Source: Flavobacterium anhuiense (lineage in GTDB: Bacteria; Bacteroidota; Bacteroidia; Flavobacteriales; Flavobacteriaceae). Taken from it: a stretch of 63,281 nucleotides of DNA. Each line of letters begins with the position of its first letter. The first letter of the stretch is position 1. Under the pieces are notes generated by a model. It did not search any database. It was not told where the DNA came from and saw only the letters and a program-made list of their open reading frames with translations. Shown piece by piece: positions 45,739 through 53,741 of the stretch. The translations under genes were made by a program, and so were the position numbers. Location: assembly GCF_900101855.1 (NCBI RefSeq), contig NZ_FMVC01000008.1, positions 198,285-261,565 of the forward strand, given 5' to 3'.

Positions 45739-45945
45739 CATATAAGTGATATAAAGAAATATTAGAGTTGTTTTCTTAACCGCAAAGAGCGCTAAGGTTT
45801 CGCAAAGCGCGCAAAGATTGGGTAAAAACTTTGCGACCTTGCGACTTTGCGAGCAAAAACTCTAGCGAACTTTGCGTAAATCATTGCGCTCTTTGCGGTT
45901 AAAAACTCAACGTCCTGTATTAAACGAACTTATATAACTTATATG
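45739..45945. repeat. Composite dispersed inverted repeat between kdpD and the kinase
   Basis: The outer arms CATATAAGTGATATAA (45739-45754) and TTATATAACTTATATG (45930-45945) match at 15 of 16. The inner arms TTAACCGCAAAGAGCGC (45776-45792) and complement (45886-45902) match perfectly over 17. The inner part is full of GCAAAG/CTTTGC words. It has no coding content. Confidence 0.8.
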
Positions 45946-45958
45946 GTTTAAAAACATT

Positions 45959-47080
45959 TCACGACAGAATAACAAGATCAACATTTGATAAAGACAATTT
46001 GTTTAGCAGACGCCTGAATATTGTTGTAGACAAAATTACTTTAAACAAATTAAAATGCGGTTTTCCGATGCACACAGTTGTAATTTGTTTTTCTTCTACC
46101 GTTGTCAAAATAGCATTTGTAATATTTGAATTTTCCAATTTAATAACTTCCGCGCCTAATTGTACAGCGAGTTTAAAGTTATTAATTAAATGTCGTTGTT
46201 TGTCGAGTGCAATTCGGTTACTGCTTTCTTTAGGCGTTTCGACATACAAAACATACCACGATCCATTGTAATAACTGGCTAATCGAGCCGCTTTTCTAAT
46301 AATAATTTTAGCAGTTTTTTCATTGCTGCTAATGCAAGCCAAAAGTTTTTCATGCCGTAAAGCATGCAGATTCGGAACTTCGCTTTCTACTTTTCGAACC
46401 ACCTGACTTGCCACTTCTTTTAAAGCTAATTCACGCAATTGCAGAATTTGTTCCGATTTAAAAAAGTTAGCTAAAGCTGTCGGAATTTTATCTGACGTAT
46501 AAATTTTTCCTTCTTTTAATCGAGCAATTAAATCCTCTGAAGTCAAATCGATATTTACAACTTCATCTGCCAGACGTAAAACATTATCAGGAATTCGCTC
46601 CTGAACATCAATATTGGTAATTCGTTTTACATCTTCATTTAAACTTTCAATATGCTGAATATTCACGGCTGAAATTACATTAATTCCAGCGTCTAAAATC
46701 TCTAGAACATCCTGCCAGCGTTTTTCATTTTTGCTTCCTTCAACGTTAGTATGCGCCAATTCATCAACAATAACCACTTCTGGTCTAAGGTTGATGATGG
46801 CTTGAACGTCGAGTTCTTCGAGTTCTTTTCCTTTATAAAAAATAGTCCGCCTCGGAATAATCGGAAGACCAGCCAATAACTCATGCGTTTCCTTCCGCAT
46901 ATGCGTTTCAATGTAGCCTATTTTCACATCGATTCCGTTTTTCAATAACGAATGCGCTTCCTGAAGCATACGAAAAGTTTTGCCCACACCGGCACTCATT
47001 CCAATGTAGATTTTAAACTTTCCCTTTCGGGATTTCTGAATCAAGTCCAGAAAATGCTGTGCGTTATTTTCGTTTTCCAT
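45959..47080 (-). CDS. kdpD: KdpD cytoplasmic sensor protein lacking a kinase (KdpD + Usp domains)
   Basis: The protein is 373 aa from ATG 47080. An ATG at 47098 is in frame but lies inside a dispersed repeat, so it is less likely. The N-terminal KdpD domain has Walker A 'GMSAGVGKTFRML' and Walker B 'VIVDELAHTNV'. A UspA-like domain follows (about 245-373). The chain ends where the four membrane helices, GAF and kinase domains of full KdpD (about 890 aa in E. coli) would begin. Truncated KdpDs are known in cyanobacteria. The kinase is encoded separately just downstream. Confidence 0.92.
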   Translation of the reverse strand: MENENNAQHFLDLIQKSRKGKFKIYIGMSAGVGKTFRMLQEAHSLLKNGIDVKIGYIETHMRKETHELLAGLPIIPRRTIFYKGKELEELDVQAIINLRPEVVIVDELAHTNVEGSKNEKRWQDVLEILDAGINVISAVNIQHIESLNEDVKRITNIDVQERIPDNVLRLADEVVNIDLTSEDLIARLKEGKIYTSDKIPTALANFFKSEQILQLRELALKEVASQVVRKVESEVPNLHALRHEKLLACISSNEKTAKIIIRKAARLASYYNGSWYVLYVETPKESSNRIALDKQRHLINNFKLAVQLGAEVIKLENSNITNAILTTVEEKQITTVCIGKPHFNLFKVILSTTIFRRLLNKLSLSNVDLVILS

Positions 47081-47094
47081 GTTTTTTGGTTTAA

Positions 47095-47210
47095 CCATTA
47101 AGATATTAAGGAAGTTAAGCTTTTCTTTGTCTGCAGAACATTAAGCTTAATGTCCTCTATTCTAGATTAAGATCAGGTGCAAAAACTTAATTTTCTTAAT
47201 CTCTTAATGG
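47095..47210. repeat. Dispersed inverted repeat, CTTAAT family
   Basis: CCATTAAGATATTAAG (47095-47110) pairs with CTTAATCTCTTAATGG (47195-47210), 15 of 16. It occupies the whole porin-kdpD gap. Its left arm contains the alternative kdpD start codon. Confidence 0.7.
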
Positions 47211-47226
47211 TAAAAAAAATTAATGT

Positions 47227-48303
47227 TTAGAAACTAATTGCCAAAGAAGTTGTCACAAAGGTATTTATATCTGTTGGCTGGTTATTTTTTGTGAAAATTT
47301 CATCTTTACTTGACAGATTTCTGGCTTCAATTCTAAACATAACATTATCGGCTACTAAGTAATCAAAGTTAGCTGAAAATCCGTAAGTTTTAAATCCGTT
47401 TGGTGTTTCTGTCGCGATGATAACACCTTTTTCATCACTATAATATTCTCCTCTTGCGGCAAGCTGAATTTTATCAGTTGGTTTGTATTGCAGAATTACA
47501 ACAGGAGAGAACCAAACATCATATTTCTCACTTCCTTTAGCCGATTGCTGAGAACCAATATCAAAACCAGTCGTTAAGTTTACTTTTTCAACCACTTTAA
47601 ATTGTCCGTAGAAATTATTAAAATAACGCCATTTTTTATCTACATCTGGCTGTTCGTTTCCAACATAAGTACTCCAGTTCAAAATAACCCGATCAGATGG
47701 TTTGTAAGTAACCTGAGTTCCAAAAGCTGGTGTTTGATTGCCATCTATTTTCTGAATTCGCTGCCAACCGTTCAAATACATCGCAGCCAAATACCATTTT
47801 CCAGAATCAGAAGTATAACCAATTTTTACTCCAGCTTCATAATAAGGCGAATTCTCTGCCAGAATGCTTCGGGTTAAATTGGCGCAATCTTTTCCAATCG
47901 CGCTTTCAAAGCCAATATGCGAAGGCATAATTCCGGCATCAATCCATAAATCATGTTTTTTCGAAATCTTCACGCCTACATTCGCTTCATAAACATTTTG
48001 CAGTAAATCCTGTTCAGCAGACATATTATATTGTGCATAAGTTCCCGCCATCAATGCTAAATTTGCTCGGACATTTCCTTTCGAATAATTCACTTTTGCC
48101 AAACCCAAATTCAGGTTGACTTCATTGCTTCGATTATAATTATAAAAAAAGCCCGGTTTTGTATGATTCTCCGGCTTCCCGAAATCATAACTATAATAAA
48201 CGTCTACATATCCAGAAAACGTAAACGGACTTTTAGATTCTTCTTGTGCATGTAAATTGCTAAAACCAAAAGCGATTAAAGCAGTAAGTATTATTTTTTT
48301 CAT
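47227..48303 (-). CDS. Outer-membrane porin (Bbp2/OmpL-like) in the kdp locus
   Basis: The protein is 358 aa with a signal peptide (1-19, ending NLHAQ). The mature part alternates polar and aromatic residues in beta strands ('FTFSGYVDVYYSYDFG', 'EAGVKIGYTSDSGKWYLAAMYLNGW') and ends 'FVTTSLAISF', with the terminal Phe expected of outer-membrane barrels. It resembles the beta-barrel porin 2 family. It sits between kdpC and kdpD, suggesting a role in passing potassium across the outer membrane; that role is inference. Confidence 0.82.
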   Translation of the reverse strand: MKKIILTALIAFGFSNLHAQEESKSPFTFSGYVDVYYSYDFGKPENHTKPGFFYNYNRSNEVNLNLGLAKVNYSKGNVRANLALMAGTYAQYNMSAEQDLLQNVYEANVGVKISKKHDLWIDAGIMPSHIGFESAIGKDCANLTRSILAENSPYYEAGVKIGYTSDSGKWYLAAMYLNGWQRIQKIDGNQTPAFGTQVTYKPSDRVILNWSTYVGNEQPDVDKKWRYFNNFYGQFKVVEKVNLTTGFDIGSQQSAKGSEKYDVWFSPVVILQYKPTDKIQLAARGEYYSDEKGVIIATETPNGFKTYGFSANFDYLVADNVMFRIEARNLSSKDEIFTKNNQPTDINTFVTTSLAISF

Positions 48304-48360
48304 ATGTCATTGCGAGGAACGAAGCGATCTCGTCCTCTTAATTTAAATTATTAGTAGATT

Positions 48361-48450
48361 TTTTAGGAGCTAATCCCGCTATCCGTTTCAATCTTTTGTG
48401 CCGAACCCCGGCACAAAAGGATTTCCACTACTATCGGGGCTAGGGCATTT
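48361..48450. repeat. Structured dispersed element, CCCGCTATCC family, copy 1
   Basis: TTTTAGGAGC, TCCCGCTATCCG, a hairpin TTTTGTGCCG-AACC-CCGGCACAAAA, GGATTTCC, then CTATCGGGGCTAGGGC. Copy 2 at 62689-62776 keeps the flanks but changes both sides of the hairpin, so pairing is conserved. It may be the published flavo-1 RNA motif; I could not check this. Confidence 0.75.
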
Positions 48451-48490
48451 GGGGTAAAAAGGCGTTATTGTATTACAATATTTTTCATAT

Positions 48491-48517
48491 CCTAACAGGT
48501 TTCCAAAACCTGTTAGG
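48491..48517. repeat. CCTAACAGG palindrome, copy 1
   Basis: CCTAACAGGTTT (48491-48502) pairs with AAACCTGTTAGG (48506-48517). It can form a hairpin on either strand. Confidence 0.75.
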
Positions 48518-48560
48518 TATTATTTAAAGTTTCAGTTTTTTGATTCCAATTCACGTCATT

Positions 48561-48663
48561 TTTGTCATCCGAGTAACAAGGGATTCCGCAAGTAGCTCGA
48601 CAAAGATTGGCGATTATGCAGACTGAGTTTCGAGTGTGATCCTTCGTTCCTCAGGATGACAAA
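48561..48663. repeat. GTCATCC-bounded repeat
   Basis: TTTGTCATCC (48561-48570) and GGATGACAAA (48654-48663) bound about 100 bp that includes 'GATCCTTCGTTCCTCAGG'. It is a widely dispersed type of bacterial intergenic repeat. Confidence 0.65.
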
Positions 48664-48686
48664 CTGTGTAGTTACTCTGTTTATAA

Positions 48687-48717
48687 TTCCTAACAGGTTT
48701 CTAAAACCTGTTAGGAA
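48687..48717. repeat. CCTAACAGG palindrome, copy 2
   Basis: TTCCTAACAGGTTT (48687-48700) pairs with AAACCTGTTAGGAA (48704-48717). It is nearly identical to copy 1 170 bp away; together they flank the GTCATCC repeat. Confidence 0.75.
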
Positions 48718-48763
48718 AAAAAACTTAGTAGCTCAGTATCTTAGAACCTTAGCAACTTAGAGC

Positions 48764-49315
48764 TTAGCGAAGCTGATCCAAAGCCACATTCAATTCCAAA
48801 ACATTCACCGTTTCAGGTCCAACAACGGCCGAATTAATTTTAGATTCCACCAAAGCTTTTACTTTAGCTTCAGCTAAATTTCTTTCTTTAGCAATACGCT
48901 TCACCTGAATCAAAGCGCCTTGCGGAGAAATATTGGGATCTAATCCACTTCCTGAAGCTGTAACCATATCAGCAGGAATATCAGATTTTTTCAAATAAGG
49001 ATGAACCAATAAAAGTGTATCAATTCTTTTTTGAACCAAAGCCAAATATTCAGCATTGCTTGGTCCTTTATTGCTTCCGGCGCTTCCCGCAGCATTGTAA
49101 TCGACAGCCGAAGGTCTTCCCCAGAAATAATTTGATTTGTCGAACTTTTGTCCGATTTTTTGATAGCCAACGACTTTCCCGTCAACCGAAATAGTTTCTC
49201 CTTTTCCTTGATTGGGAGCTAGCTGTCCTATTCCGTAAATGGCTAAAGGGTAAATAACTGCGAATAGAATTAATGTAACCGCAGTAAGTTTTAGTATTGA
49301 GAATATAGATTTCAT
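48764..49315 (-). CDS. kdpC: Potassium-transporting ATPase KdpC subunit
   Basis: KdpC is the accessory subunit of the Kdp K+ pump. The protein is 183 aa with one N-terminal membrane helix (about 8-30, KLTAVTLILFAVIYPLAIYG) and a periplasmic part with the family motifs 'YFWGRPSAVDYN', 'SGSGLDPNISPQGAL' and 'VNVLELN'. It lies 87 bp after kdpB, with a repeat in the gap. Confidence 0.96.
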   Translation of the reverse strand: MKSIFSILKLTAVTLILFAVIYPLAIYGIGQLAPNQGKGETISVDGKVVGYQKIGQKFDKSNYFWGRPSAVDYNAAGSAGSNKGPSNAEYLALVQKRIDTLLLVHPYLKKSDIPADMVTASGSGLDPNISPQGALIQVKRIAKERNLAEAKVKALVESKINSAVVGPETVNVLELNVALDQLR

Positions 49316-49350
49316 TTTTTTGTTTTTTAAGATTCTGAGTTGCTAAGTTT

Positions 49351-49392
49351 CTAAGATGCTAAGAAAGAAAACTTAGAATCTTAGCGTCTTAG
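49351..49392. repeat. CTAAG-family inverted repeat
   Basis: CTAAGATGCTAAG (49351-49363) pairs with CTTAGCGTCTTAG (49380-49392), 12 of 13. It fills the kdpB-kdpC gap. Confidence 0.65.
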
Positions 49393-49402
49393 TAATTTTT
49401 GT

Positions 49403-51460
49403 TTACATAAATAAGGCAACAATTATGTCAATCAGTTTGATTCCAATAAAAGGAACAATCAATCCTCCAAGCCCATAAATCAAAAGATTACGTTTTAAAA
49501 TGGCACTTGCCCCAATCGGACGATATTCAACACCTTTCAGCGCAAGCGGAATCAAAATCGGAATGATGATCGCATTGAAAATCACAGCCGATAAAATGGC
49601 ACTTTCAGGGCTATGCAAATGCATAATGTTCAAACCTTGAAGCGCAGGAATTGCAGTAATAAACAAAGCAGGAACAATCGCGAAATATTTTGCAACGTCG
49701 TTAGCGATTGAGAAGGTAGTCAAAGTTCCTCGAGTCATTAAAAGCTGTTTTCCAATTTCAACAATCTCGATCAACTTGGTTGGGTCGTTGTCAAGATCGA
49801 CCATGTTTCCTGCTTCTTTTGCAGCTTGAGTTCCGCTGTTCATGGCAACTCCAACATTCGCTTGCGCAAGGGCAGGGGCATCATTTGTTCCGTCTCCCAT
49901 CATCGCAACCAATCTTCCTTCAGCTTGTTCTTTTCTGATGTAATTCATTTTATCCTCAGGTTTTGCTTCAGCAATAAAATCATCAACACCAGCTTTTTCG
50001 GCAATAAACTTAGCCGTAAGCGGATTATCTCCTGTAACCATAACCGTTTTGATTCCCATTCGGCGTAAGCGTTCAAAACGTTCTTTCATTCCAGTTTTGA
50101 TAATATCCTGTAATTCGATTACACCTTGGATTTCATTGTTTTTTATTACTACTAAAGGCGTTCCTCCGTTTGAAGAGATTGTGATTACCTGCTGCAAAGT
50201 ATCTTCAGGAAAAGTATTCCCAGCTTGTTCTGCTATTTTTTTAGCAGCATCTTGAGCCCCTTTTCGAATATTGGTTCCATCTTTTAAAATCACACCCGAA
50301 GTTCTGGTTTCAGCAGTAAACTTGATAGTGTGCGCGATGTCAGAAGTAGTTTGTAAAAACGAGGCTTTCGTTTCACTTTTTACATCAATCATTTCACTTA
50401 ACTCGAGAATACTTTTCCCTTCCGGAGTATCATCAGCAAGCGAACTCAGCACAGCCGATTTCACAAAGTCATCAAAAGAAATTCCTTTTGTTGGATAAAA
50501 ATTAGTCGCTTTTCTGTTTCCAATTGTGATGGTTCCTGTTTTATCCAAAAGCAAAACATCAATATCTCCAGCCGTTTCAACCGCTTTACCAGATTTTGTA
50601 ATGACGTTGGCACGTAAAGCTCTGTCCATTCCCGCAATACCAATCGCAGAAAGCAATCCTCCAATTGTCGTTGGAATCAAACAAACGAACAGTGCAATAA
50701 AAGCAGCGATTGTAATAGGAGCGTTGGCATAATCGGCAAATGGTTTTAGCGTAACACAGACAATCACGAAGATTAAAGTAAATGCGGCTAATAGAATTGT
50801 CAAAGCAATTTCGTTTGGTGTTTTCTGACGGCTCGCACCTTCAACTAAAGCAATCATTTTGTCCAAAAAGCTTTCGCCAGGTTCAGAAGTTACTTTTACT
50901 TTAATTTTATCAGACAATACTTTTGTCCCTCCAGTTACCGAAGATTTATCTCCGCCGGCTTCACGAATTACTGGAGCACTTTCTCCCGTAATGGCACTTT
51001 CGTCGATTGTAGCTAGCCCTTCAATAATTTCTCCGTCAGCAGCAATTAAATCACCCGCTTCGCAAATAAAAATATCATCTTTTTTTAATGTCGAAGAACT
51101 TACATTTTTGATTTCTCCGTTTGGGAGAATTTGTCTGGCAGGAGTTTCTTCTCGAGTTTTTCTTAAACTGTCAGCTTGTGCTTTTCCTCGAGCTTCAGCA
51201 ATCGCTTCAGCGAAATTGGCAAACAAAAGCGTTGCAAATAAGATTAGAAAAACAATGAAATTGTAAACAAAACTGCCCTGATCGTTAGCGCCCATTAAGA
51301 TCGAAACGCAAACTGCAAACATAATGGCAGTTCCGATTTCTACGGTAAACATTACCGGATTTTTTACCATCATTTTTGGATTCAGCTTCACAAAAGACTG
51401 CAATAAAGCTTCTTTTACCTGTTTGCTTTCAAATAATGATGTGGATTTATTAGTTGTCAT
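49403..51460 (-). CDS. kdpB: Potassium-transporting ATPase ATP-binding subunit KdpB
   Basis: This P-type ATPase subunit drives K+ import. The protein is 685 aa, the typical length. It has the phosphorylation site 'LLLDKTGTITIG', the actuator 'DESAITGESAPV', the hinge 'MMGDGTNDAPALAQA' and 'VTGDNPLTAKFIA'. Membrane helices are at the N-terminus, middle and C-terminus. It lies 194 bp after kdpA, the gap being filled by a dispersed repeat. Confidence 0.97.
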   Translation of the reverse strand: MTTNKSTSLFESKQVKEALLQSFVKLNPKMMVKNPVMFTVEIGTAIMFAVCVSILMGANDQGSFVYNFIVFLILFATLLFANFAEAIAEARGKAQADSLRKTREETPARQILPNGEIKNVSSSTLKKDDIFICEAGDLIAADGEIIEGLATIDESAITGESAPVIREAGGDKSSVTGGTKVLSDKIKVKVTSEPGESFLDKMIALVEGASRQKTPNEIALTILLAAFTLIFVIVCVTLKPFADYANAPITIAAFIALFVCLIPTTIGGLLSAIGIAGMDRALRANVITKSGKAVETAGDIDVLLLDKTGTITIGNRKATNFYPTKGISFDDFVKSAVLSSLADDTPEGKSILELSEMIDVKSETKASFLQTTSDIAHTIKFTAETRTSGVILKDGTNIRKGAQDAAKKIAEQAGNTFPEDTLQQVITISSNGGTPLVVIKNNEIQGVIELQDIIKTGMKERFERLRRMGIKTVMVTGDNPLTAKFIAEKAGVDDFIAEAKPEDKMNYIRKEQAEGRLVAMMGDGTNDAPALAQANVGVAMNSGTQAAKEAGNMVDLDNDPTKLIEIVEIGKQLLMTRGTLTTFSIANDVAKYFAIVPALFITAIPALQGLNIMHLHSPESAILSAVIFNAIIIPILIPLALKGVEYRPIGASAILKRNLLIYGLGGLIVPFIGIKLIDIIVALFM

Positions 51461-51490
51461 TTTTTTATATTATTTGGTTGACTTTTTTCT

Positions 51491-51624
51491 AAACACATAG
51501 AAACATAGATTTTACTTCGAGATAAAGACGTTTCACTTGCATCAATACACATAGCTATGTGTTAGAAACTACTTTCTTTTGGTTTTCTTTTTTAGTAAAG
51601 AAAAAACTATGTTTCTATGTGTTT
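51491..51624. repeat. ACACATAG-family element, copy 1
   Basis: Perfect 18-bp terminal inverted repeats AAACACATAGAAACATAG (51491-51508, complement 51607-51624) surround a 16-bp perfect palindrome ACACATAGCTATGTGT (51547-51562). Copy 2 at 55868-56007 is nearly the same over its whole length but in reverse orientation. Confidence 0.8.
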
Positions 51625-51654
51625 AAAATATTTTCAGCATTGAAAAATGAGTTA

Positions 51655-53376
51655 TTATTTTAAAGTAAAGAATTCTGCCAATGGACCTAAAGCCAAAGCT
51701 GGGAAGAAAGATAAAGCAGCGATAATTGCGATTACAGCGAAAATCATTATTCCAAAAATTGAGGTGTCAGTTTTTAAAGTTCCCGCACTTTCAGGAATAT
51801 ATTTTTTATTCGCTAATAAACCTGCAATTGCAAGAGGCCCAATAATCGGAATGAAACGGCTCAACAATAAAACAATTCCAGTTGTGATATTCCAAAACGG
51901 ATTATTATCTCCCAAACCTTCAAAACCAGAACCGTTGTTGGCAGCGCTCGAAGTATATTCATATAGCATTTCTGAGAATCCGTGGTTGCCTGGATTGTTT
52001 AACCAACCTGTGGCATTTCCGCTGAACCAATATCCCATTGCTGTATCATTTGCAGCAAAGTAAGAAGCCAAAGCAGTTCCCGCTAAAATCAATAACGGAT
52101 GAAGAATTGCAATAAAAGCAGCGATTTTTACTTCCCGAGCTTCGATTTTCTTTCCTAGAAATTCAGGAGTTCGACCGACCATTAAACCAGAAATAAATAC
52201 GGCCAGAATAATAAAGATGTAAAAGTTGAGGTAACCAACACCACATCCGCCATAAAAGGCATTGACCATCATAGCTAACAACTGCATAGCTCCAGAAACT
52301 GGCATTGCGCTATCGTGCATACTGTTTACAGATCCTGTAGAAATTACAGTTGTGGCAATACTCCAGAATCCTGAAATGACAGGGCCAAAACGAACTTCTT
52401 TTCCTTCCATTGCTCCAGTTGTCTGTGCAATTCCCATTTTTGCAATAGCGGGATTTCCGTTGATTTCGCTTGAGATTGTCGGAATTACAAGAAGTAAAAA
52501 TCCAACGGTCATAACTCCAAAAATGATGTAAGAGAATTTCTTTTTATTTAGGAAAAATCCAAGTGCAAAAATCATCGCAAACGGAACAATCATCTGTGCC
52601 AAAAGTTCAACAGCGTTCGTAAAATAAGTTGGATTTTCTAAAGGATGAGCCGAGTTTGCTCCGAAGAATCCGCCACCATTTGTACCAATATGTTTAATAG
52701 CAATAAAAGCAGCAGCTGGTCCACGAGAAACTTGAACATGATCACCTTGCAAAGTGGTTATGGCATCTTTTCCTTCAAAAGTCATAGGGCTTCCACTGAA
52801 AACCAAAACGATAGCAACAATTGCAGAAAGTGGCAATAAAATACGAGTACAGCTTTTTACGAAATAATTATAGAAATTACCCAATTTGTCTGTAGTTCTT
52901 TCTTTCATAGCAGTAAAAACCATTACCGCAGCTGCAATTCCGACACCAGCCGAAACAAATTGTAAAAACATTAAAATTAGTTGCGATAAATACGAAACCC
53001 CGCTTTCACCTGAATAATGCTGCAAATCGCAATTAACTAAAAATGAAATAGCCGTATTAAAAGCCAAATCGGGTGTCATCGACGGATTGTTATCGGGATT
53101 TAGTGGTAATGAACCCTGAAAAAGTAAAACAAAAAAGCAAAGAAAGAACCAAACCATGTTGATACTTAAAAGTGCTTTTAAATGCTGTTTCCAATTCATT
53201 TCTACGGCTGGATTAATACCGCTGATTTTAAAAATAAGTTTTTCAATTGGATTGAAAATTGGGTCAAGAAGTGTTTTGTTTCCCAAGAAGACTTTAGCAA
53301 TATATTTCCCTACCGGAATAGCTAAAATAATGGTAAGGATAAAAATACCTATGACACCTAGTATTTCTGTGTTCAT
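51655..53376 (-). CDS. kdpA: Potassium-transporting ATPase channel subunit KdpA
   Basis: KdpA is the channel-like subunit that selects K+. The protein is 573 aa with about ten membrane helices. Conserved filter-type loops include 'FLVNCDLQHYSGESG', 'GTNGGGFFGANSAHPLENPT' and 'YEYTSSAANNGSGFEGL'. The start at ATG 53376 is 36 bp after the third micropeptide gene. Confidence 0.97.
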   Translation of the reverse strand: MNTEILGVIGIFILTIILAIPVGKYIAKVFLGNKTLLDPIFNPIEKLIFKISGINPAVEMNWKQHLKALLSINMVWFFLCFFVLLFQGSLPLNPDNNPSMTPDLAFNTAISFLVNCDLQHYSGESGVSYLSQLILMFLQFVSAGVGIAAAVMVFTAMKERTTDKLGNFYNYFVKSCTRILLPLSAIVAIVLVFSGSPMTFEGKDAITTLQGDHVQVSRGPAAAFIAIKHIGTNGGGFFGANSAHPLENPTYFTNAVELLAQMIVPFAMIFALGFFLNKKKFSYIIFGVMTVGFLLLVIPTISSEINGNPAIAKMGIAQTTGAMEGKEVRFGPVISGFWSIATTVISTGSVNSMHDSAMPVSGAMQLLAMMVNAFYGGCGVGYLNFYIFIILAVFISGLMVGRTPEFLGKKIEAREVKIAAFIAILHPLLILAGTALASYFAANDTAMGYWFSGNATGWLNNPGNHGFSEMLYEYTSSAANNGSGFEGLGDNNPFWNITTGIVLLLSRFIPIIGPLAIAGLLANKKYIPESAGTLKTDTSIFGIMIFAVIAIIAALSFFPALALGPLAEFFTLK

Positions 53377-53412
53377 ATTTTATTTGTTAGAAATTATTTA
53401 ATTTTTAGATTT

Positions 53413-53508
53413 TTATAAAAACAGGATAAGTACGATAAAGGCTAATGTCCAGACAGCACATGCATACAGTAGGGATGTCTTTTTATTTTTATAATTCGAC
53501 TTTTTCAT
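53413..53508 (-). CDS. 31-aa single-span membrane micropeptide between kdpF and kdpA
   Basis: The frame runs from ATG 53508 to TAA 53413. The first ten residues are basic (MKKSNYKNKK) and are followed by one hydrophobic helix (about 11-31, including 'AVWTLAFIVLILFL'). By the positive-inside rule the N-terminus is cytoplasmic. It starts 2 bp after kdpF and ends 36 bp before kdpA. I know of no named family. The tight packing and charge pattern favour a real gene. Confidence 0.65.
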   Translation of the reverse strand: MKKSNYKNKKTSLLYACAVWTLAFIVLILFL

Positions 53509-53510
53509 TT

Positions 53511-53588
53511 TTAAAATTTTTCGGGTTTGATTAATACATAAATCAAATACACGAAAACGGCGATTGAAACAATAAATAGTGCAGTCAT
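53511..53588 (-). CDS. kdpF: KdpF small membrane subunit
   Basis: The protein is 25 aa from ATG 53588: a single helix (ALFIVSIAVFVYLIYVLI) and a basic end (KPEKF). Sequence, size and place before kdpA fit KdpF, which stabilises the KdpABC complex. It lies between two other micropeptide frames with gaps of 3 and 2 bp. Confidence 0.85.
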   Translation of the reverse strand: MTALFIVSIAVFVYLIYVLIKPEKF

Positions 53589-53591
53589 GAT

Positions 53592-53675
53592 TTAGATTTT
53601 TTCAAAGAATTCAACTGACAGAAAACAAATCGCAAACAGTAAAACTGCCAAAGCGAGAAGGAGGATTGTGGCCAT
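53592..53675 (-). CDS. 27-aa single-span membrane micropeptide upstream of kdpF
   Basis: The frame runs from ATG 53675 to TAA 53592. It is almost entirely one hydrophobic helix (MATILLLALAVLLFAICF) with a C-terminal 'VEFFEKI' tail. It ends 3 bp before the kdpF ATG, so translation may be coupled. It could be a diverged second KdpF-like peptide or a regulatory peptide. No named family is recognised. Confidence 0.65.
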   Translation of the reverse strand: MATILLLALAVLLFAICFLSVEFFEKI

Positions 53676-53741
53676 GATTATTTTAGATTTAAGATTGTAG
53701 ACTTTAGATTTTTCGATTAAACAGTTAACCGATTAAACTTT

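Larger units (their letters stand above)
48304..48763. repeat. 460-bp kdpC-porin spacer made of dispersed repeats
   Basis: There is no gene. In order it holds a GTCATTGCGAGGAACGAAG word (48306-48324), the CCCGCTATCC hairpin element (48361-48450), two CCTAACAGG palindromes (48491, 48687), a GTCATCC inverted repeat (48561-48663) and a CTTAG-rich stretch (48724-48768). Such a long spacer may uncouple the porin/kdpD genes from kdpFABC. Confidence 0.7.

Noticed and set aside
47081..47098. Longer KdpD start at 47098
   Set aside because: That ATG lies in the left arm of a dispersed inverted repeat; the ATG at 47080 fits the family start.
50859..51266. 135-codon frame opposite kdpB
   Set aside because: It is an antisense shadow inside a complete, well-conserved gene.
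51647..52063. 138-codon frame opposite the end of kdpA
   Set aside because: It is an antisense shadow; kdpA is intact and conserved across the same stretch.
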